A DNA stretch of 64,000 nt from Alphaproteobacteria bacterium. GTDB taxonomy: Bacteria; Pseudomonadota; Alphaproteobacteria; Rs-D84. Position 1 is the stretch's first letter. Each line of letters opens with the position of its first letter. This document shows, in pieces, positions 49,956 through 59,497 of this stretch. Made by a program: the position numbers and the translations under genes. The notes below the pieces were generated by a model. The model was not told where the DNA came from. It made no database searches and saw only the letters and a list, made by a program, of their open reading frames with translations. The DNA lies in contig WRCC01000001.1 in NCBI GenBank assembly GCA_009784235.1, positions 241,506 through 305,505 on the forward strand, read 5' to 3'.

Positions 49956-52900
49956 CTAGTCTATGACATAGGTTACAGTACCAACCCTGATTCCAGATAT
50001 AGAATTAGAAGCCGGGGCCACAATTGCCAATCTACCATCACGGGACAGGTAAGTCATACCATCAGGGAACAGTCCGCCAGACATCATTTCCGTTGGTCTG
50101 TACCCCGTCGGTACGGTTCCTATATCAAGAGTCTGGCCAGCAGCAAGCGCAGTCGACATCTGGAAGCTGAATGTGATCATGATAACTTTTCCGAACCTTC
50201 TGCAAATGTTACTGTATACGTTCGCCGACCAAGTTATATTGCTTGTGCAATTTTCCACTTCGTATGGCAATGCCCAAACTGGTTGGTTGCTTGCATTTAT
50301 ACGCAATACTTGTCCAGCTGTTCCATTGGCCAGCCATGTTGGTGCGGCGTTGGAACCGGCCGAAACAAGGACTTGTCGTGTCGCAGTGGCGTTACCGGCC
50401 GTTGTCGGTGCATAGAACACTTGGTCCGCTGGCATCATTGTTGTTGCATGATTCAAGCGCGGGCGGGCCAGCAAGTGTCCATAGTTCGCCGTTTTTGAAA
50501 TCTGGTGCAGCGTGATATTTCCACTGAACGCTTGGCTGGCCGATGCGGTTTGCGCAGCAGTTGCGTTGGTTATCAATGACCCGGCGGCGGCCGCACCTTG
50601 GTTACCCTGGGCGCCCTGTGCACCCGTCGCACCTTGGGCGCCAGTTGCACCCTGGCTTCCCGTTGCACCCTGGCTGCCTGTTGCGCCTTGGGAACCGGTT
50701 GCACCTTGGGAACCTGTGGTTCCAGTTGCACCTTGGGCACCGCGGATATTGCCAACAGCTGTGACAGCCAGCGGCGACAAAGTGGTAATCCGGGTCAGTG
50801 CGCCGACCGCTTGGTTGGTTGATGTACCGATTGTGATAGCAGCCGTTCCGCTGTTCAGAATCAGGTCATTAACACGCGCCCCAGCCGGTGCGGTTGTTGT
50901 GTTGGCAGTGACCGGGAATGTTGGGTTAGCCGCCAAGCCCTGGGTGCCTTGGGCACCGGTTGCGCCTTGGGTTCCGGTCGAACCCTGGGTACCGGTGGCA
51001 CCTTGGGTACCTGTTGCGCCTTGGACGCCGGTCGCACCTTGGTTGCCGGTTGCCCCCTGGGCGCCCGTTGAACCTTGGTTACCGGTGGCACCTTGGCTGC
51101 CGGTCGCACCTTGGGAACCCGTTGCACCTTGGACACCTTGCGGTCCGGTTACACTTGCACCCTGGGCACCGGTTGCACCCTGGGAACCAGTCGCACCTTG
51201 GTTACCGGTGGCACCTTGGGAACCGACTTGGCCTTGGTTACCCATGGCTCCTTGGGTTCCGGTCGCACCTTGGGCACCGGTTTGGCCTTGGACACCTTGG
51301 GCGCCTTGGACACCGGTTGCACCTTGGGTTCCGGTCGCACCTTGGTTACCGGTTGGGCCGGTTTGGCCGGTCGCGCCCTGGGCACCGGTTTGACCTTGCG
51401 GTCCAGTCGCACCTTGGTTACCTTGCGGACCGGTTTGTCCAGTTCCGCCCTGTGAACCCGATGCACCTTGGGCGCCGGTTTGTCCTTGGGCACCTGTGGC
51501 ACCTTGCGGTCCCGTTGAACCCTGGGCGCCTGTTGCACCTTGGGAACCAGTCGCGCCTTGGGCGCCGTCTGTTCCGTTTGTTCCAGCTGTGCCTTGGGCA
51601 CCTGTGGCTCCTTGGGCTCCGGTTGAACCTTGGCTGCCCGTCGCGCCTTGGGTGCCTTGTGACCCAGTTGCGCCTTGCGGACCTGTGTTACCCGTCGCAC
51701 CTTGGGCTCCATCGGTTCCGTTTGTTCCGGCCGCACCCTGGGCACCTGTGGTACCTTGCGGTCCCGATGCGCCTTGGGCACCTTGGGCGCCCGGTGTTCC
51801 AGGTGCACCAGCATCGCCCTGTGGTCCGGTGGCACCTTGGGAGCCAGTTGCGCCTTGGGCACCGTCTGTTCCGTTTGTTCCGGCCGCACCCTGGGCACCT
51901 TGCAATGAAGCCAGCCAGCTGGCCACATTACCGACATATCCACCCAGTTCAGCCAGTTCAAATGCGGACAACCCGGTTATACCTGTCATTCCTTGGAAGC
52001 CTTGTGGTCCTGTATTACCCGTTGCACCTTGGGAACCAGTTGCGCCTTGGGTTCCATCGGTTCCAGCGACACCTTGGGCACCGGTAGGACCTTGCGGGCC
52101 TGTATCACCTGTTGCGCCTTGGGTTCCATCGATTCCATTTGTTCCGGCTGAGCCTTGGGCGCCAGTCGCACCTTGCGGGCCTGTATCACCGGTTGCACCT
52201 TGCGCTCCGGTTGCACCTTGGGCGCCATCTGTACCCGGTGCACCCGGCAGGCCATCAACTCCATCCAGTCCGGCCGGGCCTTGGGCACCAGTCGAACCTG
52301 TTGCACCTTGGACTCCGTCTGCACCGGCTGAACCTTGCGGACCGGTCGCACCATCATTACCTTGCGGTCCGGTTGCACCCTGTGCACCATCGATTCCGTT
52401 TGTCCCAGCAATGCCTTGTGGTCCGGTTGCACCTTGGGCACCATCGGTTCCAGCAACGCCTTGGGAACCAGTCGCGCCTTGCGGGCCTGTATCGCCAGTT
52501 GCACCTTGGGGTCCTGTATCACCGGTTGCGCCCTGGCTGCCCGTGGCGCCGTCTGTACCCGGTGCACCCTGTGCACCTGGCAGACCATCAATTCCGTCCA
52601 GTCCGGCCGGACCTTGGGCACCAGTCGAACCTGTTGCACCTTGGGCACCATCGGCACCACGCAATGAATTCAGCCAGGAATTCACATCGCCAACATATCC
52701 ACCCAGCGCAGCTAATTCATATGCAGACAAACCATCTATGCCAGCAAATCCTTGGAATCCTTGGGGTCCCGTTGCACCCTGGGCGCCATCTGCGCCTGTG
52801 GCACCTTGGGTGCCTGTTGCGCCTTGGGGACCATCAATTCCATCAATTCCGTCAAGACCAGATGCGCCTTGCGGTCCTGTTGCGCCTTGGGCACCGTCTG

Positions 52901-54743
52901 TACCGGCTGCACCTTGGGCGCCTTGGACACCCGGCATGCCATCAATACCGTCCAGGCCGTCTGTTCCGGCCGGCCCTTGTGGTCCCGTTGAACCCTGGGC
53001 ACCTTGGGCGCCATCAACACCATCGATTCCATCCAATCCGGCCGGACCTGTGGCACCCTGGGCACCTGGCAGGCCGTCAATTCCATCAATACCCGATGCA
53101 CCCTGTGGTCCTGGCAATCCATCAATTCCGTCCAATCCGTCTGTACCGGCTGGCCCCTGTGGTCCTGTTGAACCCTGGGCACCGGGCAATCCATCGATTC
53201 CATCCAAACCGTCAAGTCCCGGCAATCCGCTTGCGCCCGTTGCACCCTGTGGCCCTTGGAACTGTGCGCCGCTGCCTTGGGCTGGGAATCCGGTTGCACC
53301 CCAGATATAAAGCAAACCATCTGCTTGGACCAAATAGGCATCGCCTTCGTTCGCGGTTCCTGGCAGATTAAAATATGTCGCAACTGTATCGCGATAAGTT
53401 ATCCCGATACCCGGCGTGCCGTCTGCGCCTTGGAATCCTTGGGCACCGGTTGCACCCTGGGCACCTTGGGCGCCCGGCAGGCCATCAATTCCGTCCAAAC
53501 CTGGTGTTCCAGGCGCACCGTCTGCACCCTGGGCACCGTCTGAACCGCGCAATGAATCAAGCCATGCATTTACGTCGCCGATAAATCCGCCCAATTCCGC
53601 AATTTCAAATGCAGACAATCCGGGCAGCCCGGCAAAACCTTGGAATCCCTGGGGTCCCGGGGCGCCATCTGCACCTTGGGCACCCGGTAATCCATCAATC
53701 CCGTCCAGTCCATTCAAACCATCAAGTCCGGGTGTGCCATCCGCGCCTTGGGCACCTTGGACACCTGTAAATCCAATCAAGTCTGCTGGCTGGACCGCTG
53801 TATCGGCCAATGCAAGTGAATCTTGGACATCCGTGGCCAGCCGTATTCTTTGCACTGTCAAATAATTATCCAAATAATCGAACGTTGGCACGTTGCTGAG
53901 AGTATCGATAAGTCCCTGGGTCAGTTTTTGCATACTGACCGAGCCATCTGCTATTTCATTAGTACCAACTTGGTCCAGCGCAGCCAGCGCACCTAAGACA
54001 GGTTTATTCAAAATTTCAGCCACGCCCGTCGTCGCGTTCCAATCTGAATTTACTTGGGGGGCACCACCGCCACCAATTGCCGAAACATCAATCAAATCAG
54101 TCCACAGCAAATCACCAATCAAACGATATTGCAGCATACCGGCATTAACCGCCAATTCAACATCACGTCCGTCTAGACCCGGCGTTCCCGCCGCGCCTTG
54201 GGCACCTGCGGCACCATTCAAATCTGCAATCGCGACCAAGTCTTGCCAAATTGTATCGCCGACATAGCGCCATTGGATGTAAGTTCCGGAATTTCTTATT
54301 TCGACTTCGCGACCATCTGCGCCCGGTATTGCACCGCCAGTGATAATTATTTGGTCCACACGGTCTTCCAGTTCATCAATACGGTCGGACAGTTTTGTTT
54401 CAACTGAATCTAAAACGGATAAAGTCGCATAACCTGATAAATCAACATTGCCACCACCGCCAGCCGTGCCGCCACCACCGGTTGTTACACCTGGCGTTGC
54501 GCCTTGGCCTGCCAAGAATCGCGTGGCAGAAAGCCGCGCTGGCTGGGCCGCAGAACCACCCGAAATCGTACCGCCGGTTGTTGTTGCCGCACGTACCGGC
54601 GCAGAATATGTTGTCGCCGGTGCGGATGCGGCGCGAACCATGCTACCGCCGGTCGCAGGCGTGGGCGCGCGAACGGTTGCGGCGGCATTCGCCGCGCCTG
54701 TTAAAACAACCAAAACTGTAAATGTTGAAATGTGGTTTCTCAT
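49956..54743 (-). CDS. Giant exported collagen-like protein
   Basis: 1595 residues. A signal peptide is followed by an Ala/Thr-rich stalk and a coiled coil ([20 protein letters not shown]). About 1000 residues of Gly-X-Y triplets (roughly 325-1400) follow, broken by three copies of a 22-residue spacer of the type [18 protein letters not shown] and by a phage-like globular insert ([19 protein letters not shown]). A C-terminal globular head (about 1490-1595: [13 protein letters not shown]) resembles phage tail tips. Start ATG 54743 after a GAGAGAGA site. It follows its barrel partner by 34 bp and shares the layout of 24252-25007. Probably a long surface fibre. Confidence 0.9.
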   Translation of the reverse strand: MRNHISTFTVLVVLTGAANAAATVRAPTPATGGSMVRAASAPATTYSAPVRAATTTGGTISGGSAAQPARLSATRFLAGQGATPGVTTGGGGTAGGGGNVDLSGYATLSVLDSVETKLSDRIDELEDRVDQIIITGGAIPGADGREVEIRNSGTYIQWRYVGDTIWQDLVAIADLNGAAGAQGAAGTPGLDGRDVELAVNAGMLQYRLIGDLLWTDLIDVSAIGGGGAPQVNSDWNATTGVAEILNKPVLGALAALDQVGTNEIADGSVSMQKLTQGLIDTLSNVPTFDYLDNYLTVQRIRLATDVQDSLALADTAVQPADLIGFTGVQGAQGADGTPGLDGLNGLDGIDGLPGAQGADGAPGPQGFQGFAGLPGLSAFEIAELGGFIGDVNAWLDSLRGSDGAQGADGAPGTPGLDGIDGLPGAQGAQGATGAQGFQGADGTPGIGITYRDTVATYFNLPGTANEGDAYLVQADGLLYIWGATGFPAQGSGAQFQGPQGATGASGLPGLDGLDGIDGLPGAQGSTGPQGPAGTDGLDGIDGLPGPQGASGIDGIDGLPGAQGATGPAGLDGIDGVDGAQGAQGSTGPQGPAGTDGLDGIDGMPGVQGAQGAAGTDGAQGATGPQGASGLDGIDGIDGPQGATGTQGATGADGAQGATGPQGFQGFAGIDGLSAYELAALGGYVGDVNSWLNSLRGADGAQGATGSTGAQGPAGLDGIDGLPGAQGAPGTDGATGSQGATGDTGPQGATGDTGPQGATGSQGVAGTDGAQGATGPQGIAGTNGIDGAQGATGPQGNDGATGPQGSAGADGVQGATGSTGAQGPAGLDGVDGLPGAPGTDGAQGATGAQGATGDTGPQGATGAQGSAGTNGIDGTQGATGDTGPQGPTGAQGVAGTDGTQGATGSQGATGNTGPQGFQGMTGITGLSAFELAELGGYVGNVASWLASLQGAQGAAGTNGTDGAQGATGSQGATGPQGDAGAPGTPGAQGAQGASGPQGTTGAQGAAGTNGTDGAQGATGNTGPQGATGSQGTQGATGSQGSTGAQGATGAQGTAGTNGTDGAQGATGSQGATGAQGSTGPQGATGAQGQTGAQGASGSQGGTGQTGPQGNQGATGPQGQTGAQGATGQTGPTGNQGATGTQGATGVQGAQGVQGQTGAQGATGTQGAMGNQGQVGSQGATGNQGATGSQGATGAQGASVTGPQGVQGATGSQGATGSQGATGNQGSTGAQGATGNQGATGVQGATGTQGATGTQGSTGTQGATGAQGTQGLAANPTFPVTANTTTAPAGARVNDLILNSGTAAITIGTSTNQAVGALTRITTLSPLAVTAVGNIRGAQGATGTTGSQGATGSQGATGSQGATGSQGATGAQGATGAQGAQGNQGAAAAGSLITNATAAQTASASQAFSGNITLHQISKTANYGHLLARPRLNHATTMMPADQVFYAPTTAGNATATRQVLVSAGSNAAPTWLANGTAGQVLRINASNQPVWALPYEVENCTSNITWSANVYSNICRRFGKVIMITFSFQMSTALAAGQTLDIGTVPTGYRPTEMMSGGLFPDGMTYLSRDGRLAIVAPASNSISGIRVGTVTYVID

Positions 54744-54777
54744 GGTTCTCTCTCTCTGATTTATTTGTTACCGTGCA

Positions 54778-55539
54778 TTAAAATACGTACCGTATGCCCA
54801 GGCTGAATGTGTTTCCGATGATACCGCTGGTCTTTGATTTGAATGTATCGCCACCGTTCAACAAGACATCATGTTCATGTCCGGTCATAAAGGAAAGCTT
54901 ATAAGCCAGGTTCAAGTGCAAGTTATCAACCAAGCGCTCTTCCAATCCCAGAATTCCATGCGCCACAAATGTTGTGGAATCTTTGTCATTTTTGGCCTCT
55001 GGTGCAAAATATGCGCCGGTCCAAGAAGTGCGCAATTGGCCAACACCAATACCAAGTCCGCCATAGAACGATGTCCGTGTCCAGCTTTTAAATGTATATA
55101 TTCCATTCAACGCCAAATATTGTCTTTGAAGTTCAAAAGTCGTCAGAGTATCTTTGTCTTCATAATTTCCAGCGTACACATAGTTCAATTCCGCGCGCCA
55201 TTTGTTATTGAATTGCCAACCAACGGCAACGTCAAAGCCCAATGCGCTTTCGAATGAAAATCTGTCGGTTTCTGTTGTTGGGTCGCTGGCCAACGAATAT
55301 TTGTTATTGAATGTCAATATGTTCCAGCCGATATTCGCACCAATATATACGCGGTTGTTTTCTGTGGTGGCGGCTGTACGCGGCGACATTTGTTGTGGTG
55401 TTTGTGTTGTTGTCGTTTGTGTTGCACGCGGCGCATTGGCCATTTGGCCATATGTAACGTTTGCAGGTGCCGCATTCGCAGCAGCGGTGCCCACCACGCC
55501 GATTGTCAAAGCAATTGTTGCAATTTTGATATTTTTCAT
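54778..55539 (-). CDS. Outer-membrane barrel protein, partner of the giant collagen-like protein (module B)
   Basis: 253 residues from the ATG at 55539 (AAGGAAGG). The signal peptide ends about ANA-AP, then an Ala/Thr/Gln linker. Barrel strands: VYIGANIGWNILTFNNKYSL, FDVAVGWQFNNKWRAELNYV, SFYGGLGIGVGQLRTSW, and the ending SLGIRYVF with terminal Phe. Paralogous to 23485-24252 (same NNKYSLASDPTTETD block and KTSGIIGNT end). It precedes the collagen-like gene in the same orientation, as in module A. Confidence 0.8.
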   Translation of the reverse strand: MKNIKIATIALTIGVVGTAAANAAPANVTYGQMANAPRATQTTTTQTPQQMSPRTAATTENNRVYIGANIGWNILTFNNKYSLASDPTTETDRFSFESALGFDVAVGWQFNNKWRAELNYVYAGNYEDKDTLTTFELQRQYLALNGIYTFKSWTRTSFYGGLGIGVGQLRTSWTGAYFAPEAKNDKDSTTFVAHGILGLEERLVDNLHLNLAYKLSFMTGHEHDVLLNGGDTFKSKTSGIIGNTFSLGIRYVF

Positions 55540-55750
55540 GTTCCTTCCTTTTGTGTTTTTACGGAATTCAGATGCCAATTTTTCTGAATTTTGTTGGGTT
55601 TTCGGGACATCCCGTGTGTAGTCCCTTGGATTGTATCGGATTACGAAATTTGAAAACATAAGCAGCTTTTCCCAGGGATTTGTTCCCATTTGCGATATTT
55701 TTGAAAGATAAATTGACAATCTGCCCGATGCGATTTATAATCGGCGCCGT

Positions 55751-55837
55751 GGGCTTGTGGCGGAATGGTAGACGCTGTTGACTTAAAATCAATTGGGCAT
55801 TGCGCCCGTGCGGGTTCGAGTCCCGCCTTGCCCACCA
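55751..55837 (+). tRNA. tRNA-Leu(UAA)
   Basis: Class II tRNA, anticodon TAA in GACTTAAAATC, T-arm GCGGG/CCCGC, encoded CCA. The acceptor GGGCTTG/CTTGCCC has two adjacent U-U mismatches, which is unusual. Confidence 0.85.
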
Positions 55838-55928
55838 ACAAACATTTCCCAAATTTAAACGACGCGCACAACAGCAAGGCACTGCCAACGCTTTCCGGCG
55901 GATTTTTAATGTGATTGGATTCATATTT

Positions 55929-55980
55929 CTCTCTCTGGGTCAATTGTAACTCATTTGGTTGTCAAAAATAAATTTCTTTC
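55929..55980 (-). promoter_or_regulatory. Shared upstream box (copy D), orphan, with leader
   Basis: Minus strand: GAAAGAAATTTATTTTTGACAAC (about 55958-55980), then TACAAT (55943-55948), then GAGAGAGA and an ATG at 55924. The frame after it is not a recognisable gene and runs antisense to tRNA-Leu; the next real gene is the barrel at 55539. The rest of 55838-56072 shows nothing codable. Confidence 0.5.
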
Positions 55981-56072
55981 ATTAATGTATTCAGAATTTT
56001 TTTGCAAAACTGGTCTAAACGTACAATCCAAGTATTTCTTGAAATCTGTTTTCTGTGCTATATAATCCATTC

Positions 56073-56345
56073 ATGAAAAAATTAATTACTGTTTTTATGA
56101 TTGCTCTGCTGGCGACTGCTTGCGAAGCACCGGCGCCAGAGGAAACTGGCGACCATATAATGAATACAGCGGCGTTGTTTGATGGCGATTGTTTGCAGTC
56201 TGATATTGCGGTGGAATATGAATGCCTGGGGCGTGACGGATGCGTGACCCGCGCAGAATGGGATGCATTTATGGGTTACTGGGCCGTTAATACGCCGGAA
56301 CCCGGCATATCGCTGTGCGAACAATATAAACAAAGAAATCAATAA
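56073..56345 (+). CDS. Small lipoprotein
   Basis: 90 residues from the ATG at 56073. Lipobox LLATAC at about 17, then an acidic mature part with four cysteines (DGDCLQ, YECLG, DGCVT, SLCEQ). The helix-like TRAEWDAFMGYWAVN recalls short membrane-anchored Cys proteins. Its stop overlaps the era start (TAATG), so it is translationally coupled with era. Function unknown. Confidence 0.7.
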   Translation: MKKLITVFMIALLATACEAPAPEETGDHIMNTAALFDGDCLQSDIAVEYECLGRDGCVTRAEWDAFMGYWAVNTPEPGISLCEQYKQRNQ

Positions 56346-57238
56346 TGAATAAAACACACAGCGGATTTATTGCCATAATCGGCCCAACCAATGCGGGCAA
56401 ATCGACTTTGTTGAACCAAATCATGGGACGCAAGGTTTCGATTGTATCGCACAAAGTTCAAACTACGCGCACGCGTATTCGTGCGGTGAAAATGCAGGGT
56501 GACGTCCAATTGATTTTCGTCGATACGCCCGGGATTTTTAAACCGGCACGCCGCTTGGACCGCGCGATGGTTGGTGCGGCAATGGATTCAGTCGGCGACG
56601 CGGATGCTGTTTTATTGTTGGTTGATGCGACCAAGGGAATCACGACCACCATCAAAGAATTGGTTGAAAAAGTCAAAGACCGGCCTAATCTGTTTGCTGT
56701 TATAAATAAAACCGATGCGGTTTCAAAGCCTGAATTATTGCCCATCGCAGCCGGTTTGTCCGAAATGGCGCCGTTCAAAGAAATATTTATGATTTCGGCG
56801 ACCAAGGGTGACAATATCGCACCGATGATGGAATCGCTGGCTGCTGTCATGCCGGAATCGCCGTACCTGTTCGATCCGGTTGACGCGCCAGACGTGCCAG
56901 ATATGCTGTATTTGGCGGAATTGACGCGCGAAAAAGTATATAAATTCGTACACCAAGAATTGCCGTACCGAATTCATGTTGTGACCGAAAAAGTCGATAC
57001 CGACCCCGAAGGCGTTCTGGAAATTTACCAAAAAATCGTTGTGAATTCCGAAAATCATAAAAAGATTGTTATCGGTCGCGGCGGCGCGCAATTAAAACAA
57101 ATCGGCACGGCCGCACGTCATGATATCCAAGACCAATGGGGCGTGAATGCGCGCCTGCACTTGTTCGTTCGCGTTGAACCGGATTGGGAAAACAAACGCG
57201 AAAATTACGAAGAACAGGGTTTAGAGTTTAAGAAATAA
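56345..57238 (+). CDS. era: GTPase Era
   Basis: 297 residues. G1 IIGPTNAGKSTLLNQ, G2/G3 TTRTRIRAV and FVDTPGI, G4 NKTD, G5 ISATKGDN, then a C-terminal KH domain (about 200-290) with KIVIGRGGAQLKQIGTAAR. It is needed for 16S rRNA maturation and small-subunit assembly. First conserved gene of the era-queA-tgt cluster; 7 bp before queA. Confidence 0.95.
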   Translation: MNKTHSGFIAIIGPTNAGKSTLLNQIMGRKVSIVSHKVQTTRTRIRAVKMQGDVQLIFVDTPGIFKPARRLDRAMVGAAMDSVGDADAVLLLVDATKGITTTIKELVEKVKDRPNLFAVINKTDAVSKPELLPIAAGLSEMAPFKEIFMISATKGDNIAPMMESLAAVMPESPYLFDPVDAPDVPDMLYLAELTREKVYKFVHQELPYRIHVVTEKVDTDPEGVLEIYQKIVVNSENHKKIVIGRGGAQLKQIGTAARHDIQDQWGVNARLHLFVRVEPDWENKRENYEEQGLEFKK

Positions 57239-57245
57239 TTTCCCG

Positions 57246-58781
57246 ATGAAAGTTTCCGAATTTGATTTTGACTTGCCGGATGAATTAATCGCGACGCGGC
57301 CGTTGGCCCAGCGCGATGCCAGCCGGATGTTGGTTGTTGGTGATAAAATTTCCGATAAACACATCTCCGATTTCGTTTCATTTTTACAACCGGGCGATGT
57401 TGTTGTATTTAATAATTCGCGGGTTATTCCTGCGCGGTTTGATGCGCGCACGGCGGATAGTAAAATTTACGAAATTACTTTGCATACTCATCATCAAAAT
57501 AATGAATGGTATGGATTCGCAAAAAAATTTAATCAATTAAACATCGGTAACGAATTGAGTTTGGATGATGGCACAAAAATTATCGTATGCGGCAAAGATG
57601 ATGAAAGTGGACTGTTGATTGAATTTATTTGTGAAAATGTTTTCGATGTTCTGGACAAAGTTGGCAAGATGCCCTTGCCCCCTTATATGAAACGCGAAGA
57701 CGATGAATCCGACCGTGACCGGTATCAAACAGTGTACGCCGAACCGGCAGGTTCGATGGCTGCGCCAACGGCCGGATTGCACTTTACGCCGGAATTATTG
57801 GATGCAATTCGCGGCGCGGGCGCGACAGTTGTAAACATTACTTTGCACGTTGGTGCAGGAACTTGGATGCCGATAAAATCTGATGATACCACCGGCCACA
57901 AAATGCACAGCGAATGGGGATGTATTACGTGCGAACAAGCCGCCATTATTAACGCCGCGTCGCGCGTGATTGCAGTGGGCACGACATCATTGCGGTTGTT
58001 GGAATCAGCTGCTTGTCTCCCCCTCCTTGAGGGGGAGTGTCACGCAAAGCGTGACGAGGGGGAGCTTTGCCATCATCATGAAAAGCTTTGCACGCAGAAA
58101 GCGCAATCATTTGCAAAAAAATTACGAACAAAAATGACATTATACGAATGTTTATTGTGGAAAAATTTGCGAAAGTCTCCCGAAGGCTTTGCATTTCGCA
58201 AACAACATCCGATTGGAAAATATATTGTTGACTTTATAAATCTTGAAAAGAAGCTCATTATTGAATTGGATGGTTCCGGACATCTGATGGACGAACAAAT
58301 TCGCCACGATGCCACTCGCGATAAATTTTTAACCGATTCGGGTTATCAAATTATTCGTTTTTGGAATCGGCAAGTTTATAAAGAAATGCAAAATGTTTTA
58401 GATGTAATACATTATTTGCTCACACATGATGATATTCCGAAATTACGGGATTTTTATCCAAAAGAATTTATTGAAAGCTCCTCTAAGCCCCCCCTCGCCG
58501 CCTTCGGCGGCACTCCCCCTCAAGAAGGGGGAGACATGTGCACCGAACGTATTGCGCCATTCTGTGGCACTACGGATATTTTTATCACGCCGGGGTATGA
58601 ATTCAAGGCTGTCGATATACTGCTGACGAATTTTCATCTGCCGAAATCGACCTTGTTCATGCTGGTGTCTGCGTTTGCTGGATTATCCGAAATGAAGGCT
58701 GCATACGCTCACGCTATCGCGGAAAAATACCGGTTTTTCAGTTATGGTGATTGTTGTTTGTTGTTTAGAAAGGATAATTAA
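57246..58781 (+). CDS. queA: S-adenosylmethionine:tRNA ribosyltransferase-isomerase with an inserted DUF559 element
   Basis: 511 residues against about 340 normally. It makes epoxyqueuosine from preQ1-tRNA. The N-terminal part (1-257) has FDFDLPDELIATRPL, MLVVGDKISDKHISD and the VGTTSLRLLESAA stretch. After that the protein breaks into 170-odd foreign residues: palindromic arm, DUF559 nuclease, inverted arm. QueA then resumes in frame with FCGTTDIFITPGYEF, DILLTNFHLPKSTL and EKYRFFSYGD. The break falls in a variable loop of the enzyme, so the fusion may still be active. tgt, the enzyme of the preceding step, is two genes downstream. Confidence 0.95.
   Translation: MKVSEFDFDLPDELIATRPLAQRDASRMLVVGDKISDKHISDFVSFLQPGDVVVFNNSRVIPARFDARTADSKIYEITLHTHHQNNEWYGFAKKFNQLNIGNELSLDDGTKIIVCGKDDESGLLIEFICENVFDVLDKVGKMPLPPYMKREDDESDRDRYQTVYAEPAGSMAAPTAGLHFTPELLDAIRGAGATVVNITLHVGAGTWMPIKSDDTTGHKMHSEWGCITCEQAAIINAASRVIAVGTTSLRLLESAACLPLLEGECHAKRDEGELCHHHEKLCTQKAQSFAKKLRTKMTLYECLLWKNLRKSPEGFAFRKQHPIGKYIVDFINLEKKLIIELDGSGHLMDEQIRHDATRDKFLTDSGYQIIRFWNRQVYKEMQNVLDVIHYLLTHDDIPKLRDFYPKEFIESSSKPPLAAFGGTPPQEGGDMCTERIAPFCGTTDIFITPGYEFKAVDILLTNFHLPKSTLFMLVSAFAGLSEMKAAYAHAIAEKYRFFSYGDCCLLFRKDN
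58016..58536 (+). mobile_element. In-frame palindromic element with DUF559 cargo, copy 3 (queA)
   Basis: Left arm 58016-58066 (TCTCCCCCTCCTTGAGGGGG, hairpin GTCACGCAAAGCGTGAC, GAGCT). The right part, 58476-58536, is the inverted form: AGCTCCTC, hairpin CGCCGCCTTCGGCGGC, then CTCCCCCTCAAGAAGGGGGAGA. About 410 bp of nuclease coding sequence occupy the centre, exactly where the short copies have GAGCTC. Confidence 0.85.
58067..58475 (+). other. DUF559 (Vsr/PD-(D/E)XK-like) nuclease domain, in frame within queA
   Basis: Key segments: AKKLRTKMTLYECLLWKNLR, FRKQHPIGKYIVDFINLEKK, LIIELDGSGHLMDEQIRHD, ATRDKFLTDSGYQIIRFWN. This is the full DUF559 pattern, with the Glu-x-Asp-Gly...His and Asp...Arg residues expected of very-short-patch-repair-like nucleases. 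An internal ATG at 58134 could start it independently, but no clear ribosome site is seen. Confidence 0.85.
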
Positions 58782-58783
58782 CG

Positions 58784-59497
58784 ATGGATTGCAAATGGGC
58801 TAATTGGATTTCGGGCATCGCTGCGGGCGTGGCTATTTTTTTGTTTATTCTGGTCGAAAGAAAATATGGTGCATTGTCTGGAATAGAATTTGATTCGAAT
58901 TTAATTACTGCGATTGCGACTCTGCTCATGGCGCTGTTCGCGTTTTTTTCATGGTTGACCGCGATTAAACAAAGACAATCCATGAAACAACAAAAAGACG
59001 ACCAAGACGCACTTTTGATTCAGCAAAATAAAATTATGAATGCCCAAGAAGACATTGCATATCGACAATATTTATTGCAACGGGCCAATAAATTATTTGA
59101 AGTCGATGATATGACAAAAGAAATTTTCAATGCTTCGATTGATTTTCATAAAACGATTGTAAGTACGACGCAAATAAATATCAATATAGAGTTCTTGAAA
59201 TTATGGCCAAAAGTAGCAAGCTATGCAGGAAAATTAAGAGTATTTTATCCCGTTAATGAATCATTGGATTCAATCACTGAATTATACAACAAAGCATTGG
59301 AAGAAATCGAAGTTACAAAAGGAAGCAAACGCTTCAACACTGAAAATCGCGAACACTGGCAAAATTTTTATGAAAAATATGTTTCGGCGGCGGCGGATAA
59401 GTTAACCAACATAATAGAAGATATTTCTGAGGAACTTATAAAAATCGGAATTGAATTAAAGAATTTAGAGAAAAATTATATCAAAGGTGCAGGATAA
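58784..59497 (+). CDS. Two-helix membrane protein with a coiled coil
   Basis: 237 residues. Two N-terminal helices (about 8-26 and 40-62), then a charged helical region (KQRQSMKQQKDDQDALLIQQ) and a helical soluble body. No family recognised. It lies 2 bp after queA, and its stop overlaps the tgt start (TAATG). A gene of this kind between queA and tgt is not part of the pathway; together with its AT-rich body, that hints at insertion. Architecture recalls 7249-8145. Confidence 0.6.
   Translation: MDCKWANWISGIAAGVAIFLFILVERKYGALSGIEFDSNLITAIATLLMALFAFFSWLTAIKQRQSMKQQKDDQDALLIQQNKIMNAQEDIAYRQYLLQRANKLFEVDDMTKEIFNASIDFHKTIVSTTQININIEFLKLWPKVASYAGKLRVFYPVNESLDSITELYNKALEEIEVTKGSKRFNTENREHWQNFYEKYVSAAADKLTNIIEDISEELIKIGIELKNLEKNYIKGAG

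Noticed and set aside
50512-53310. Long antisense open frames opposite the collagen-like gene (Trp/Pro-rich)
   Set aside because: They arise from the periodic Gly-Ala-Gln codons read backwards; no ribosome sites, and composition is an artefact of the repeat.
49956-54743. CRISPR-like array in the collagen gene
   Set aside because: The repeats are in-frame Gly-X-Y coding units of variable length without constant repeats or unique spacers.
58134-58475. DUF559 as an ordinary independent gene that destroyed queA
   Set aside because: The frame is open from queA through the element and back into queA with no stop, and all QueA motifs remain, so a simple disruption is not supported.
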